Assembly: GCA_964594865.1 (NCBI GenBank)
Contig: CAZQMZ010000005.1
Coordinates: 9,817-73,816, forward strand
Source of the DNA: Caccovivens sp964594865
GTDB lineage: Bacteria; Bacillota; Clostridia; Christensenellales; UBA1242
DNA length: 64,000 bases
Direction of reading: 5' to 3'
In this document: positions 42,030 to 50,700 of the stretch, in pieces
How the letters are laid out: each line of letters starts with the position of its first letter
Numbering within the stretch: the first letter of the stretch is position 1
Program-made: the position numbers and the translations under genes
The notes under the pieces: generated by a model
Database searches by the model: none
Told to the model about the DNA's origin: nothing
The model's input: the letters and a program-made list of their open reading frames with translations, nothing else

Positions 42030-42133
42030 TATCTTCGCAATAAACAACTTGACAAAGAATTTGAATACATCTTCAAAAATAGAGATTGTGTAAATGGTAA
42101 ACGAGTTCATACCACACTTTATACAAGAAGATA

Positions 42134-42168
42134 TAAATAAAAAGGATTAGATTTAATTCTAATCCTTT
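42134..42168 (-). terminator. Terminator of the zinc-ribbon membrane protein gene
   Basis: Stem AAAGGATTAGA / TCTAATCCTTT, overlapping the stop codon of the minus-strand gene, T run on both sides. Confidence 0.75.
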
Positions 42169-42500
42169 TTTTCTTCATCTATATCTTCATAACACCAAAC
42201 TTTTTTATTGCAATTAGGACATTTTAAATGTCTTTTTGTAAATGTATGCAATGAAAAAATTATTTCTGCTTTTGTAGGCTTAAAATTTTGACGGCATTTA
42301 GGACAAATATAGTAATAATATTTAATTGCATAACAAGATACAATCAATATGATTATAAGTGATATAATTAATAAAATAGCAAAAATAATGGTTAAAACAA
42401 ATTCGTGAAAGCTGGCTGATAAGACAGTTCCCAAAATAAAAATTGCCATAAAGATAATTGAGACAACAAACATTATGTTAATTTTATTTTTTCTTTTCAT
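42159..42500 (-). CDS. Small membrane protein with a zinc ribbon
   Basis: A 113-residue protein with two membrane segments (about 8-28 and 35-60). A cytoplasmic tail carries two CPxC pairs (ICPKCRQNF and LKCPNCNKKVW), a zinc-ribbon arrangement. An AGGAGAGATTTT site precedes the ATG. The role is unknown. No intact gene is seen between its start and 42776. Confidence 0.65.
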   Translation of the reverse strand: MKRKNKINIMFVVSIIFMAIFILGTVLSASFHEFVLTIIFAILLIISLIIILIVSCYAIKYYYYICPKCRQNFKPTKAEIIFSLHTFTKRHLKCPNCNKKVWCYEDIDEEKKD

Positions 42501-42776
42501 TAAAATCTCTCCTATCTTATCTTTAATTTATAAAAATTATATCATAAAATATAAGCATTTGTCCATTTTATTCAACTTTTGTTCAAGTAAATTACTATTT
42601 TGGTATTGGCGAACTACGAGAGAGTTCATTCATTTTTTTATGCCATTTTTCTATAATTGCAGTGTAGTTGGTAGCAAGACAAATCTTAGAAAAAGTGCGG
42701 ACGCTGTGTGATTTAATTTGGTGGCCATCTCACACTGTCCAACGAGACTGTTTATTTTTTGTCAAATTTGTGAAAA

Positions 42777-44171
42777 TCAAAACTTTATCTTTTCCGAAAA
42801 GTATTTCACAAGCTCACAGGTTTTCAAACGAATTTGTTGCATACTGTCGCGGTCGCGCACCGTCACGGTGTCATCTTCAAGGGTGTCGAAATCAACTGTC
42901 ACGCAATAAGGAGTGCCAATTTCATCCTCACGGCGATATCGCTTTCCAATTGATCCGGCTTCGTCATAGTCACACATAAATTCTTTAGACAGGAGAGCAT
43001 AGACTTCTCTTGCTTTTTCGGACAAGGTCTTTTGAAGTGGAAGAACGGCAACTTTATATGGTGCAATGGCTGGATGTAAATGAAGAACAACGCGTGTCTC
43101 ACCATTTTCCAAACTCTCTTCATCATATGCCTCGCACAAAAGTGCCAAAGTAAGTCGGTCCGCGCCGATGGAATATTCAATGACATTCGGCAAAAATTTC
43201 TCATTTGTGACAGGGTCAAGATAGAGCATGCTTTTTCCGCTGAATTCTTGGTGACGAGAGAGATCCCATGTGGAGCGGTGATGTATGCCATTCAATTCTT
43301 GCCAACCTATTGGGAAGAAATATTGAATGTCGCACGCAGCTTTGGCATAGTGAGCAAGTTTGTCGTGATCGTGGAGACGAAGATGATTTTTGTCAACTCC
43401 CAAATCTTCAACAAACTTCATCGCTTCTTTTTTATATTCTTCATAGAAAGCCAAAGAGTCGTATTCTTTGCAAAACATTTGAAGTTCCATTTGTTCAAAC
43501 TCAATTGTGCGGAAAAGGAAGTTCCCCGGAGTTATTTCATTTCGGAAAGATTTACCAACTTGGGCAATTGCAAACGGAACCTTGGCACGGGCACTTCTTT
43601 GAACATTGAGAAAATTGACATATTCGCCTTGACAAGTTTCTGGACGAAGATAGACAACATCTTTTTCTCCTTCCACTGTGCCACGAGAAGTTTCGAACAT
43701 AAGTTTAAATTGACGGATGTTTGTCCAATTGAAATTTCCGCAGTGTGGACATTTGACCTTGTGCTCGGCGATATATTTTTCCATATCCTCATTGCTCATG
43801 CCTTCGGCAGAAACAACACCTTTGGAATGTTCTTCAATCAAGTTGTCGGCACGAAAACGTTGTCTACAAGATTTGCAGTCCATCTTTGGATCAGAAAAGC
43901 TTGTTGTGTGTCCGCTGGCTTCCCAAACGCGCGGATTCATCAAAATGGCAGCGTCCACGCCATAGGTGTTTGGACTCTCTTGCACAAACCTTTTCCACCA
44001 AGCACGTTTGACGTTGTTTTTAAGTTCAACACCAACAGGCCCAAAATCCCAAGTGTTTGCAAATCCGCCATAGATTTCGCTTCCCGGAAAAACAAATCCG
44101 CGTCCTTTGCAAAGGTTGATAATTTTGTCCATTGTTGCTTTTGTTTGCGTGTTTGAAGTTTCTTTTTTCAT
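42777..44171 (-). CDS. glyS: Glycyl-tRNA synthetase, single-chain dimeric type
   Basis: A 464-residue class II enzyme of the alpha2 type. It starts MKKETSNTQTKATMDKIINL after AAAGGAGAAAAAAT. Recognisable parts are GRGFVFPGSEIYGGFANTWDFGP, a zinc-like CKSC...CPHC pair, RPETCQGEYVNFLNV, FRNEITPGNFLFRTIEFEQME (motif 2) and SIGADRLTLALL (motif 3). The C-terminal anticodon domain (IAPYKVAVLPL) closes it. An extension upstream of this ATG reads through the T-box leader and is not real protein. Expression is controlled by the T-box upstream. Confidence 0.96.
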   Translation of the reverse strand: MKKETSNTQTKATMDKIINLCKGRGFVFPGSEIYGGFANTWDFGPVGVELKNNVKRAWWKRFVQESPNTYGVDAAILMNPRVWEASGHTTSFSDPKMDCKSCRQRFRADNLIEEHSKGVVSAEGMSNEDMEKYIAEHKVKCPHCGNFNWTNIRQFKLMFETSRGTVEGEKDVVYLRPETCQGEYVNFLNVQRSARAKVPFAIAQVGKSFRNEITPGNFLFRTIEFEQMELQMFCKEYDSLAFYEEYKKEAMKFVEDLGVDKNHLRLHDHDKLAHYAKAACDIQYFFPIGWQELNGIHHRSTWDLSRHQEFSGKSMLYLDPVTNEKFLPNVIEYSIGADRLTLALLCEAYDEESLENGETRVVLHLHPAIAPYKVAVLPLQKTLSEKAREVYALLSKEFMCDYDEAGSIGKRYRREDEIGTPYCVTVDFDTLEDDTVTVRDRDSMQQIRLKTCELVKYFSEKIKF

Positions 44172-44205
44172 ATTTTTTCTCCTTTTAAATTGCTTTCGCA
44201 TAGAA

Positions 44206-44348
44206 AATAAAAAAGCCCTATGCACCATTTGCATAGGGGCGACTGTTAAACCGCTGTTCCACCCTATTTCGTGAAAACTCACCTCATTGAATGTCTTTAC
44301 GCCGACACGCGTTCGCTGTTGGAGTTGCCAATTCCGTCATCGCTATCT
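44206..44348 (-). promoter_or_regulatory. Compact T-box riboswitch of glyS
   Basis: On the minus strand the leader opens GATAGCGATGACGGAA. The T-box-like AGGGTGGAACAGCGG lies at 44250-44264, and a terminator GCCCCTATGC / GCATAGGGC with T run ends the leader at 44206. The base after TGG is A, fitting discriminator U of tRNA-Gly. The whole leader is only about 140 bases, shorter than usual, and the T-box reads AACAGCG where AACCGCG is usual. A GGC triplet (TGTCGGCGTAA) is a possible Gly specifier but I could not fix the fold. Confidence 0.8.
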
Positions 44349-44350
44349 TT

Positions 44351-44380
44351 ATTATACTTTAAGAAACAAAATTTTGTCAA
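44351..44380 (-). promoter_or_regulatory. glyS promoter
   Basis: On the minus strand TTGACA (44375-44380), 18 bases, TATAAT (44351-44356). Confidence 0.88.
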
Positions 44381-44433
44381 GTAATTTTTTTCGTAAACCA
44401 AACAAAAAAATTAAAAAATTCGCAAAATAAGTA

Positions 44434-44462
44434 TTGATTTATTTCTAAAATTGTTGTATAAT
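44434..44462 (+). promoter_or_regulatory. Promoter of the 170-residue unknown gene
   Basis: TTGATT (44434-44439), 17 bases, TATAAT (44457-44462). Confidence 0.75.
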
Positions 44463-44483
44463 CAAAAAATCAAGGAGAAAAAA

Positions 44484-44996
44484 ATGGAAAAACAAGAAAA
44501 AAAAGAAATTTCAGTAGCAAGAAAATTTAACAATTTAATTGCGCCAATTCAAGACTCCAATAACGGATCTTTAAGGATGTTTGCTGCGGAGATAAAAACT
44601 TTTGGATACACTTCTCATGAGAAAAAGGGAAATCATGATATCTATTACAACATCATAAAAAAGTACGACGAAAATTATCAGCCAGAGCGATTGTTTCAAG
44701 CACTCTCTTTTTCTAAAGAAGGAAACCGATTTATTATTTCTTTGGATAAATATAACATCGGTTTTGGAGGGCAAAAAACATTAAGATCAAAACAAGTGTT
44801 GACAGCAGTGAAAGAAAAGGAAGGGTATTATTGTTCATATGACATTTCAACATACAGAAAAAATGTTGGAACGGCAAAAATAGTGACCAAGACAGAGCGC
44901 ACTCTCACTTTTCCAATCGACAAAGACAAAAAAGTTGGAGAAGTAAACCTTCGCTTAACAAAATTTGAAACTGACAAAAATGGAAGAGTGTTATAA
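44484..44996 (+). CDS. Hypothetical soluble protein, 170 residues
   Basis: Starts MEKQEKKEISVARKFNNLIA after AAGGAGAAAAAA. It has mixed alpha/beta character, many Lys and Tyr residues, no cysteine cluster, no signal peptide and no membrane segment. It has its own promoter and a terminator shared with the convergent ABC-F gene. I recognise no family. Confidence 0.75.
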   Translation: MEKQEKKEISVARKFNNLIAPIQDSNNGSLRMFAAEIKTFGYTSHEKKGNHDIYYNIIKKYDENYQPERLFQALSFSKEGNRFIISLDKYNIGFGGQKTLRSKQVLTAVKEKEGYYCSYDISTYRKNVGTAKIVTKTERTLTFPIDKDKKVGEVNLRLTKFETDKNGRVL

Positions 44997-45022
44997 AAAA
45001 AACGCTGAAAAGCGTTTTTTTT
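44996..45022. terminator. Bidirectional terminator
   Basis: Stem AAAAACGCT / AGCGTTTTT with four-base loop between convergent genes. Confidence 0.85.
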
Positions 45023-45044
45023 GTTGAATAAGATTTTTTGAAAA

Positions 45045-46625
45045 TTATACTTTATATTTTTCCATGTATTCTTCATATGTCATCTGTTTGTCGATGATTG
45101 TGTTTTCGTCCACAATGTCAATGATTCTGTTGGCGACCGTTTCGATGATTTCTTGGTCACCGGTGGCAAACAACATGGAGCCCTTAAAGTTTATCATTCC
45201 TTTGTTGAGAGAAGTGATGCTTTCAAGGTCAAGGTGGTTGGTTGGTTCGTCAAGAATAAGAAAATTTCCGCTTTCAAGCATGATTTTTGCCAACATACAA
45301 CGCACTTTTTCACCGCCAGAAAGAACACTCACTTCTTTCAAACTTTCTTCACCAGAAAAGAGCATGCGTCCCAGCCAGCCTCGGACATAACTTTCTGTTT
45401 TATCCTTGGAAAACTGCCTAAGCCAATCAACGATTGACAGGTGACAGTTGTCGAAATATTCGCGATTGTCTTGTGGGAGATAGGAACAATTGATTGTTTT
45501 TCCAAATCGGAAAGTTCCACTGTCCGCTTCTTCTTTGCCAGCCAAAATATTGAACAAAGTTGTCAAGACAAGAGAATTTGATGACAAAAAGACGATTTTC
45601 TGGTCTTTTTCCACGGTAAAAGACAAGTTTTTGAACATACCTTTCTTTGAAAGATTTTCCACTTTCAAAATTTCTTTGCCAATTTCTTGTTCAAACTTGA
45701 AATCGACATATGGATATTTTCGTGAAGATGGCTTGAAATCATCCAATGTCAACTTTTCCAATTCTTTCTTTCGACTTGTGGCTTGTTTTGATTTGGAAGC
45801 ATTTGCAGAGAAGCGTGCAATAAAGTCTTTGAGTTCTTTGGCGCGTTGTTCTGCTTTTTTGTTTTGATCGCGTGCCTGACGAGCCAAAAGTTGACTTGTC
45901 TCATACCAAAAATCATAGTTTCCCAAATACATATTGATTTCACCAAAATCTACATCGCAGATGTGAGTGCAGACTTTGTTCAAGAAATGTCGGTTGTGCG
46001 AAACAATGATGACAATATTTTCAAAATCCAAGAGAAAATTTTCCAGCCAACGAATTGTTTTAAAGTCCAAATTGTTTGTCGGTTCATCCAAAATCAAAAT
46101 GTCTGGATTTCCAAAAAGTGCTTGCGCCAAAAGAACTTTGACTTTCAATTTTGCGTCAAGCGAAGACATGAGTTCATAGAAATATTTCTCATCGACGCCC
46201 AAATTTTGAAGCAAGGTCTTTGCTTCACTGTCCGCTTCCCAACCACCGAGTTCGGCGAATTCTGTTTCCAATTCTCCTGCGCGAAGTCCATCTGCTTCGG
46301 TGAAGTCAGCTTTGGAATAGAGAGCATCTTTCTCTTTTTGGATTTCCATAAGTCTTTTGTGTCCCAAAAGAACGGTGTCCAAAACGGGTTCGTTGTCATA
46401 TTTGTTTTGGTTTTGCTCCAAAACGGACATACGTTCACCAGGTGTGATGACAATTTCGCCGGTGTTTGGCTCGATTTCACCTGTCAAAATTTTCAAAAAA
46501 GTCGATTTGCCAGCACCGTTTGCACCGATTATGCCATAACAATTCCCTTTGGTGAATTTCAAATTGACTTCTTTATATAATGTGCGTCCGCCAAAAGAAA
46601 GCGAAACATTGACTGCTTGTATCAT
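45045..46625 (-). CDS. ABC-F family ATPase with one degenerate ATP site
   Basis: A 526-residue tandem ABC protein without membrane part. The first nucleotide domain has Walker A GANGAGKST (34-42), Walker B ILILDEPTNNLD (about 176-187) and the SH switch (209-210), but its signature reads SSLDAKLK in place of LSGGQ-like. The linker (about 240-300) is charged and helical. The second domain has the signature LSGGEK (435-440) and Walker B LILDEPTNHLD, but its P-loop reads SSNSLVLTT (348-356), with no Gly-Lys, and its switch reads ATGDQE. ABC-F proteins act on ribosomes. It overlaps the upstream gene by 4 bases (ATGA) and forms an operon with it. Confidence 0.9.
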   Translation of the reverse strand: MIQAVNVSLSFGGRTLYKEVNLKFTKGNCYGIIGANGAGKSTFLKILTGEIEPNTGEIVITPGERMSVLEQNQNKYDNEPVLDTVLLGHKRLMEIQKEKDALYSKADFTEADGLRAGELETEFAELGGWEADSEAKTLLQNLGVDEKYFYELMSSLDAKLKVKVLLAQALFGNPDILILDEPTNNLDFKTIRWLENFLLDFENIVIIVSHNRHFLNKVCTHICDVDFGEINMYLGNYDFWYETSQLLARQARDQNKKAEQRAKELKDFIARFSANASKSKQATSRKKELEKLTLDDFKPSSRKYPYVDFKFEQEIGKEILKVENLSKKGMFKNLSFTVEKDQKIVFLSSNSLVLTTLFNILAGKEEADSGTFRFGKTINCSYLPQDNREYFDNCHLSIVDWLRQFSKDKTESYVRGWLGRMLFSGEESLKEVSVLSGGEKVRCMLAKIMLESGNFLILDEPTNHLDLESITSLNKGMINFKGSMLFATGDQEIIETVANRIIDIVDENTIIDKQMTYEEYMEKYKV

Positions 46626-47350
46626 CTTTTCTCCTTAACATTTTCGGTTTTTGTTTTCTTGATTTCTTCGCGAAATTTCTTTATTTCGCGGTCTTTTTTG
46701 ATTTTTTGCGCATTTTTTGCATTTTTTTCGATGATTTTTCGGTTAATTTTGAGATTTTTTGCGTTTATCAAATTGTTTTCAGCATCAAGTGCATCTTTTT
46801 CCAATTTGCGATTGTTGTTGGTTTCAAGAAGTTTTTGTTTTTGAGAATAGGAAACTTTATATTTTTTCTCCAAGTCACTCAAAACTTCATCAATATTGAA
46901 GTTTTCTTCAAAAAGATTGTCAAGAAGTTGCCCAAGAACAGGGTCAAGATTATAGAGTTCTTGATAAGAAGCTGCTTCATCAAATGTAAAACTTCGAAAA
47001 TCTTTCAAAATCATTTCTGTCAAAACAATTCTCATATTGAAATATAAATGAAGCTTTTCGGCAAACTTTTTCGAAAATTTCTCATCAAAATCGCATTTTT
47101 TGACAATTTTTTGACAATTTTTCAATGAAATTTTGAAATGCTTTTTAATTTTTTTCTTCTCTTCATTGATGAAATGTGGAAAAATGTTTTCTTCAACCAT
47201 TTGCGAAAGGGTCAATTTTTCTTTGATGATCTCTTTGGTTAAAGTGAAATTTTTCGGCAACGGAGAAGATCCCGACAATCGATAAATTTTGGCAAGCCTT
47301 TGATTTGTCAGGTTGAGATAGTTATAAATATCAAAATTCGTCATTTTCAT
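46622..47350 (-). CDS. Hypothetical helical protein upstream of the ABC-F gene
   Basis: A 242-residue protein starting MKMTNFDIYNYLNLTNQRLAK. It is rich in Lys, Asn, Glu and Leu, mostly helical, with a charged coiled C-terminal third (about 165-242). No signal or membrane segment and no family that I recognise. The ATG at 47350 has no ribosome site and lies exactly 6 bases after TATAAT (47357-47362, minus strand) with TTGACT 17 bases higher, so a leaderless mRNA is predicted; further codons upstream would lie in the promoter. It is probably cotranscribed with the ABC-F gene. Confidence 0.7.
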   Translation of the reverse strand: MKMTNFDIYNYLNLTNQRLAKIYRLSGSSPLPKNFTLTKEIIKEKLTLSQMVEENIFPHFINEEKKKIKKHFKISLKNCQKIVKKCDFDEKFSKKFAEKLHLYFNMRIVLTEMILKDFRSFTFDEAASYQELYNLDPVLGQLLDNLFEENFNIDEVLSDLEKKYKVSYSQKQKLLETNNNRKLEKDALDAENNLINAKNLKINRKIIEKNAKNAQKIKKDREIKKFREEIKKTKTENVKEKR

Positions 47351-47356
47351 GTTTTT

Positions 47357-47385
47357 ATTATAAATGATAGAGAAGAAAAAGTCAA
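47357..47385 (-). promoter_or_regulatory. Promoter of the ABC-F operon, predicted leaderless start
   Basis: On the minus strand TTGACT (47380-47385), 17 bases, TATAAT (47357-47362), then AAAAAC and the ATG. Confidence 0.7.
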
Positions 47386-47506
47386 CCCAAAAGATATTTA
47401 AAGTTGAACAATCTTTATTTTTTGTAAATTTGACAAAAACAACTTTAATATTCAAAAAAAATAAGAATAAATGCTTAAAAAATAAAAAACAACAAAAAAA
47501 ATAATA

Positions 47507-47560
47507 GAAAAATAATAAAAAATAATAAAAAATAATAAAAAATGATAAAAAAGTGGTAAA
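47507..47560. repeat. Ten-base tandem repeat in an A-rich gap
   Basis: Units of AATAATAAAA occur about three times, followed by AATGATAAAA and AAGTGGTAAA. The whole gap 47351-47786 is extremely AT-rich and carries the word TATTATGGAATTTT (47614-47627). Promoter-like TTGATA (47710) and TACAAT (47734), 18 bases apart, lie before the giant gene. Confidence 0.6.
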
Positions 47561-47786
47561 AAAATATTTTTTGATATTTTTTAATTTTTTTCTTCACATA
47601 TTTTATCTTTTGATATTATGGAATTTTCGAGATTTTTGCGATATTTTTTATTTAATATTTTTTTAAAAAAAATAAAAAAACAAAAAAGCTGTAAATTTTG
47701 TCAATTTGCTTGATAAAAAAAGATTAAAAATGTTACAATATTTTTGTTAAATTATTTATAATAAATATAAAGAGTTGAGGTGTTTG

Positions 47787-50700
47787 ATGAAAAGAAGAAG
47801 ACAAGTGCTTAAACTTTGGGTGGCAGTCTTGTTGACATTTGTTGGCATTTTGGCAATTGCCGGTGGCACTGTGTTGGCTCTCTATTTCATGGGCAAACTT
47901 TCGGACGAGGTGGTTGAGCCGGGAAGCAACTCGCTCAGTTTCACCGAATTGGATGAGAACGAAATGGGATACCTTGACTTTTCAATCGATGACACTTATT
48001 ATTACAACGTTGCCGGCGACTTTGAGATGACAATCAATTGTTCCACAGAAGGTGTGACGGTGACAAATGTGACTCTCAGTCTTGCGAACTCTATAAACGA
48101 CTCAACTCTTCCAGCTGGATACATAACAGACGGCATCATCACGATTCCACAACAAGTGACACTCAACGAGTCTTTCACTGTGACGGTCAACCGACTTGAA
48201 GATTACACAGTTGTTGGTGGGGTTTCAATAATCACGGCTGTGTCTGATGGATACCTTGCAAACAGACTTACGGCAATCATCTCTGTCGACGTGCCTGCAA
48301 CAAACATTGTGGCATATGTCAGTGGTTCTTCAAACACAGAAGGAACGCAAAATGTTGTGATTGGAACAGATTTCTATCTTGAAACAGAATTCACTCCAAC
48401 GGCAAGCAAATATTTGTTCTCTGACACAACAACCGAAAAGACAATTTTTTATGTTGTTCCAAACAATTTGGAAATCGACTATGAAACAGGAAAATTCACC
48501 GCAAACACAAGTGGAACATACACAATTCAGGTGTATGCTTTTTCCAATTCTTATTATCAAAAAGTTTTTCTGGACGCGAACGGCAATTTGGACGCCGAAG
48601 AACTCAACAATGCTGCAATCACATATTTCAACTCGAATCCAGAAGTTTATGTTTCCACCACTGTCACCATTGAAGTGGGCGATGTGGAAGTGACAGATTT
48701 GCGCGTATCGACAAATTCTTTTGATGTGACTGCTGACACAAAATATGTTCTCACAGCCAACTCAACAAACGGAAATGGTTCGCTTGGTTTGAGTGTGCTT
48801 GTTGGAGTTGACAATTTCTCTTCTTTGTATGGAAGAGCGGCAATCAAAGTGACAAGTGACGACATCACCATTGTTGGCGGAAAAGTCATCAAAGTGACTG
48901 TGGACGAAACAGGAAGTGTGCTTGAAATCACACAAGAAAACTATGACAGCACAAAAAGTTATGTTTCAACTTCAACAGAGATCTATTACATCCAACCAAA
49001 CACTTCACCAAGGGAATATGCTGACTATTATTGGCAGATAACTTCCAGCGAAGAGTGCTCTGTGACAACAAGTGTCAACTATTTCTATCAAGATTCTTTT
49101 GGTCAATGGCAGATGTTTCTAGGTTTTGAAAACGAAAAAACGATCACTTTCAATGTGACAGTAAGCACAAGTGAAATAAGTCCTTCTTGGCTTGACTCAG
49201 ACATTATTTTGGAAATTGATTACACTCAAGAACAAGAGACAATCAAGGCGGATGTTGACTTGTCGACATATTTGGCTGAAGTGAGCTCTTCAAACATATA
49301 CACAAGAGTGGTCTATTTCCTTTTGGATGACAGCACTTCGGACACCGGTTCCCTTGACAACAGCATCACAGAAATCTTCAACGTCAAAGCGGGAGTGACA
49401 TACGGTGGTCTTTCAATTGGAAACACATACAACACATCGGGCAGTTACACTCTTTATGAAATTGAAGGCACAGTTTTGACAGCACTGAAAGCATATTCTT
49501 CAGGTTCGGTCAAAGTTGTGGCGGTGATTGTCAAGACGGATGCCGACGGCAATATTGTGTATGACGAAGACGGCAAGTATATCATAATCAACATGTCTCG
49601 TGCAAAAGTTGTGACAGTGAACAGTTTGCTTTCCATATATAATATGTCAGCAACCTTCACTCTCACAGAAGAAGAAGAATACAGAGTAGAATCAAATACG
49701 GGGATAACATATTATCTTCCTGCGTTTAATCTCAACGAAGACGGCTCACAAAAAACAATGATCTCTTTCACTTTGGAATTGACTGTCAACACTTCCACTG
49801 ATGTTGAAAACTTGATCACGGCATATAGGGACGGAAACTTGACAGTGGATTGCTATTATGACGGAGCGGTTGTTGAATACATCACTTTGGAATCTTTGAC
49901 ACATCAAAGCACTGAAGGGAATGTGGCAACTTTCACAGGAGAACTGAAAATTGACGAAACTTATTGTTTGAACAATCGTTCAACTTTGCAACATGGCCTT
50001 GAAATATATTTCCGACTTACTTACGACAACGGAACAACAGAAAGAACTTCTTTGGTGACCAACGCGAACAATGCAAATGTTTATACAATTGTTTTGTATT
50101 CTCCTGTTCCAACTGCTTTGACAGGGGCTTATGAAGAGACTGAAGAATATTTGAATTCCGTAGTTTCTGCAACCGTCACCACCAGTGGTGTGTCAATCAC
50201 TTGGGGCAATAATAACATTTCTTCCATCGACGCTCTCAACCTTCTCTTGACATTCACAATGACTGACCAATATGGTTTTACAATCGATCCAAATGACGGG
50301 CTGTATGACATTCAATTTTCTGAAAACAGTTCATCAACCAATGTTTTGGGCTTCAACTCTTCCAACAATGCAATCATCAGTTTTTCTGCTGGAACAGAAG
50401 TTTCAACACAGTTGATTGTCAGCATTGTTGACCAAAAAACAAACAGCACAGTCACGGGTGACAATTTGACAAAAACAATCAATTTTGAAGTTGACAGTGA
50501 AGGCGTTTCTTTGATTCGAATAACTCCATCAGACGAAATTCTTTCATCGGGCGGGTATGGTTTTACCGACGCTTTAAGCACATCCGCTGTGACCATTTCA
50601 AGATATGTCAGAAGTGGAGACACTGAAACTCTTGCAAACATACTTCAAGTTTACACCGGCACAACGAGTGGAGGTTCTCTTGTCGAAAGTCTTATGTTCC

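Noticed and set aside
42030..42140. A short open stretch ending RVHTTLYTRRYK
   Set aside because: Only about 35 codons, no start and no ribosome site. It could be a remnant, but the evidence is too thin.
43080..44156. A 358-residue plus-strand frame inside glyS
   Set aside because: Shadow of glyS; the minus-strand frame carries the class II synthetase motifs.
44172..44282. A 37-residue N-terminal extension of GlyRS
   Set aside because: It is translated T-box leader sequence; the ATG at 44171 has the ribosome site and fits the family.
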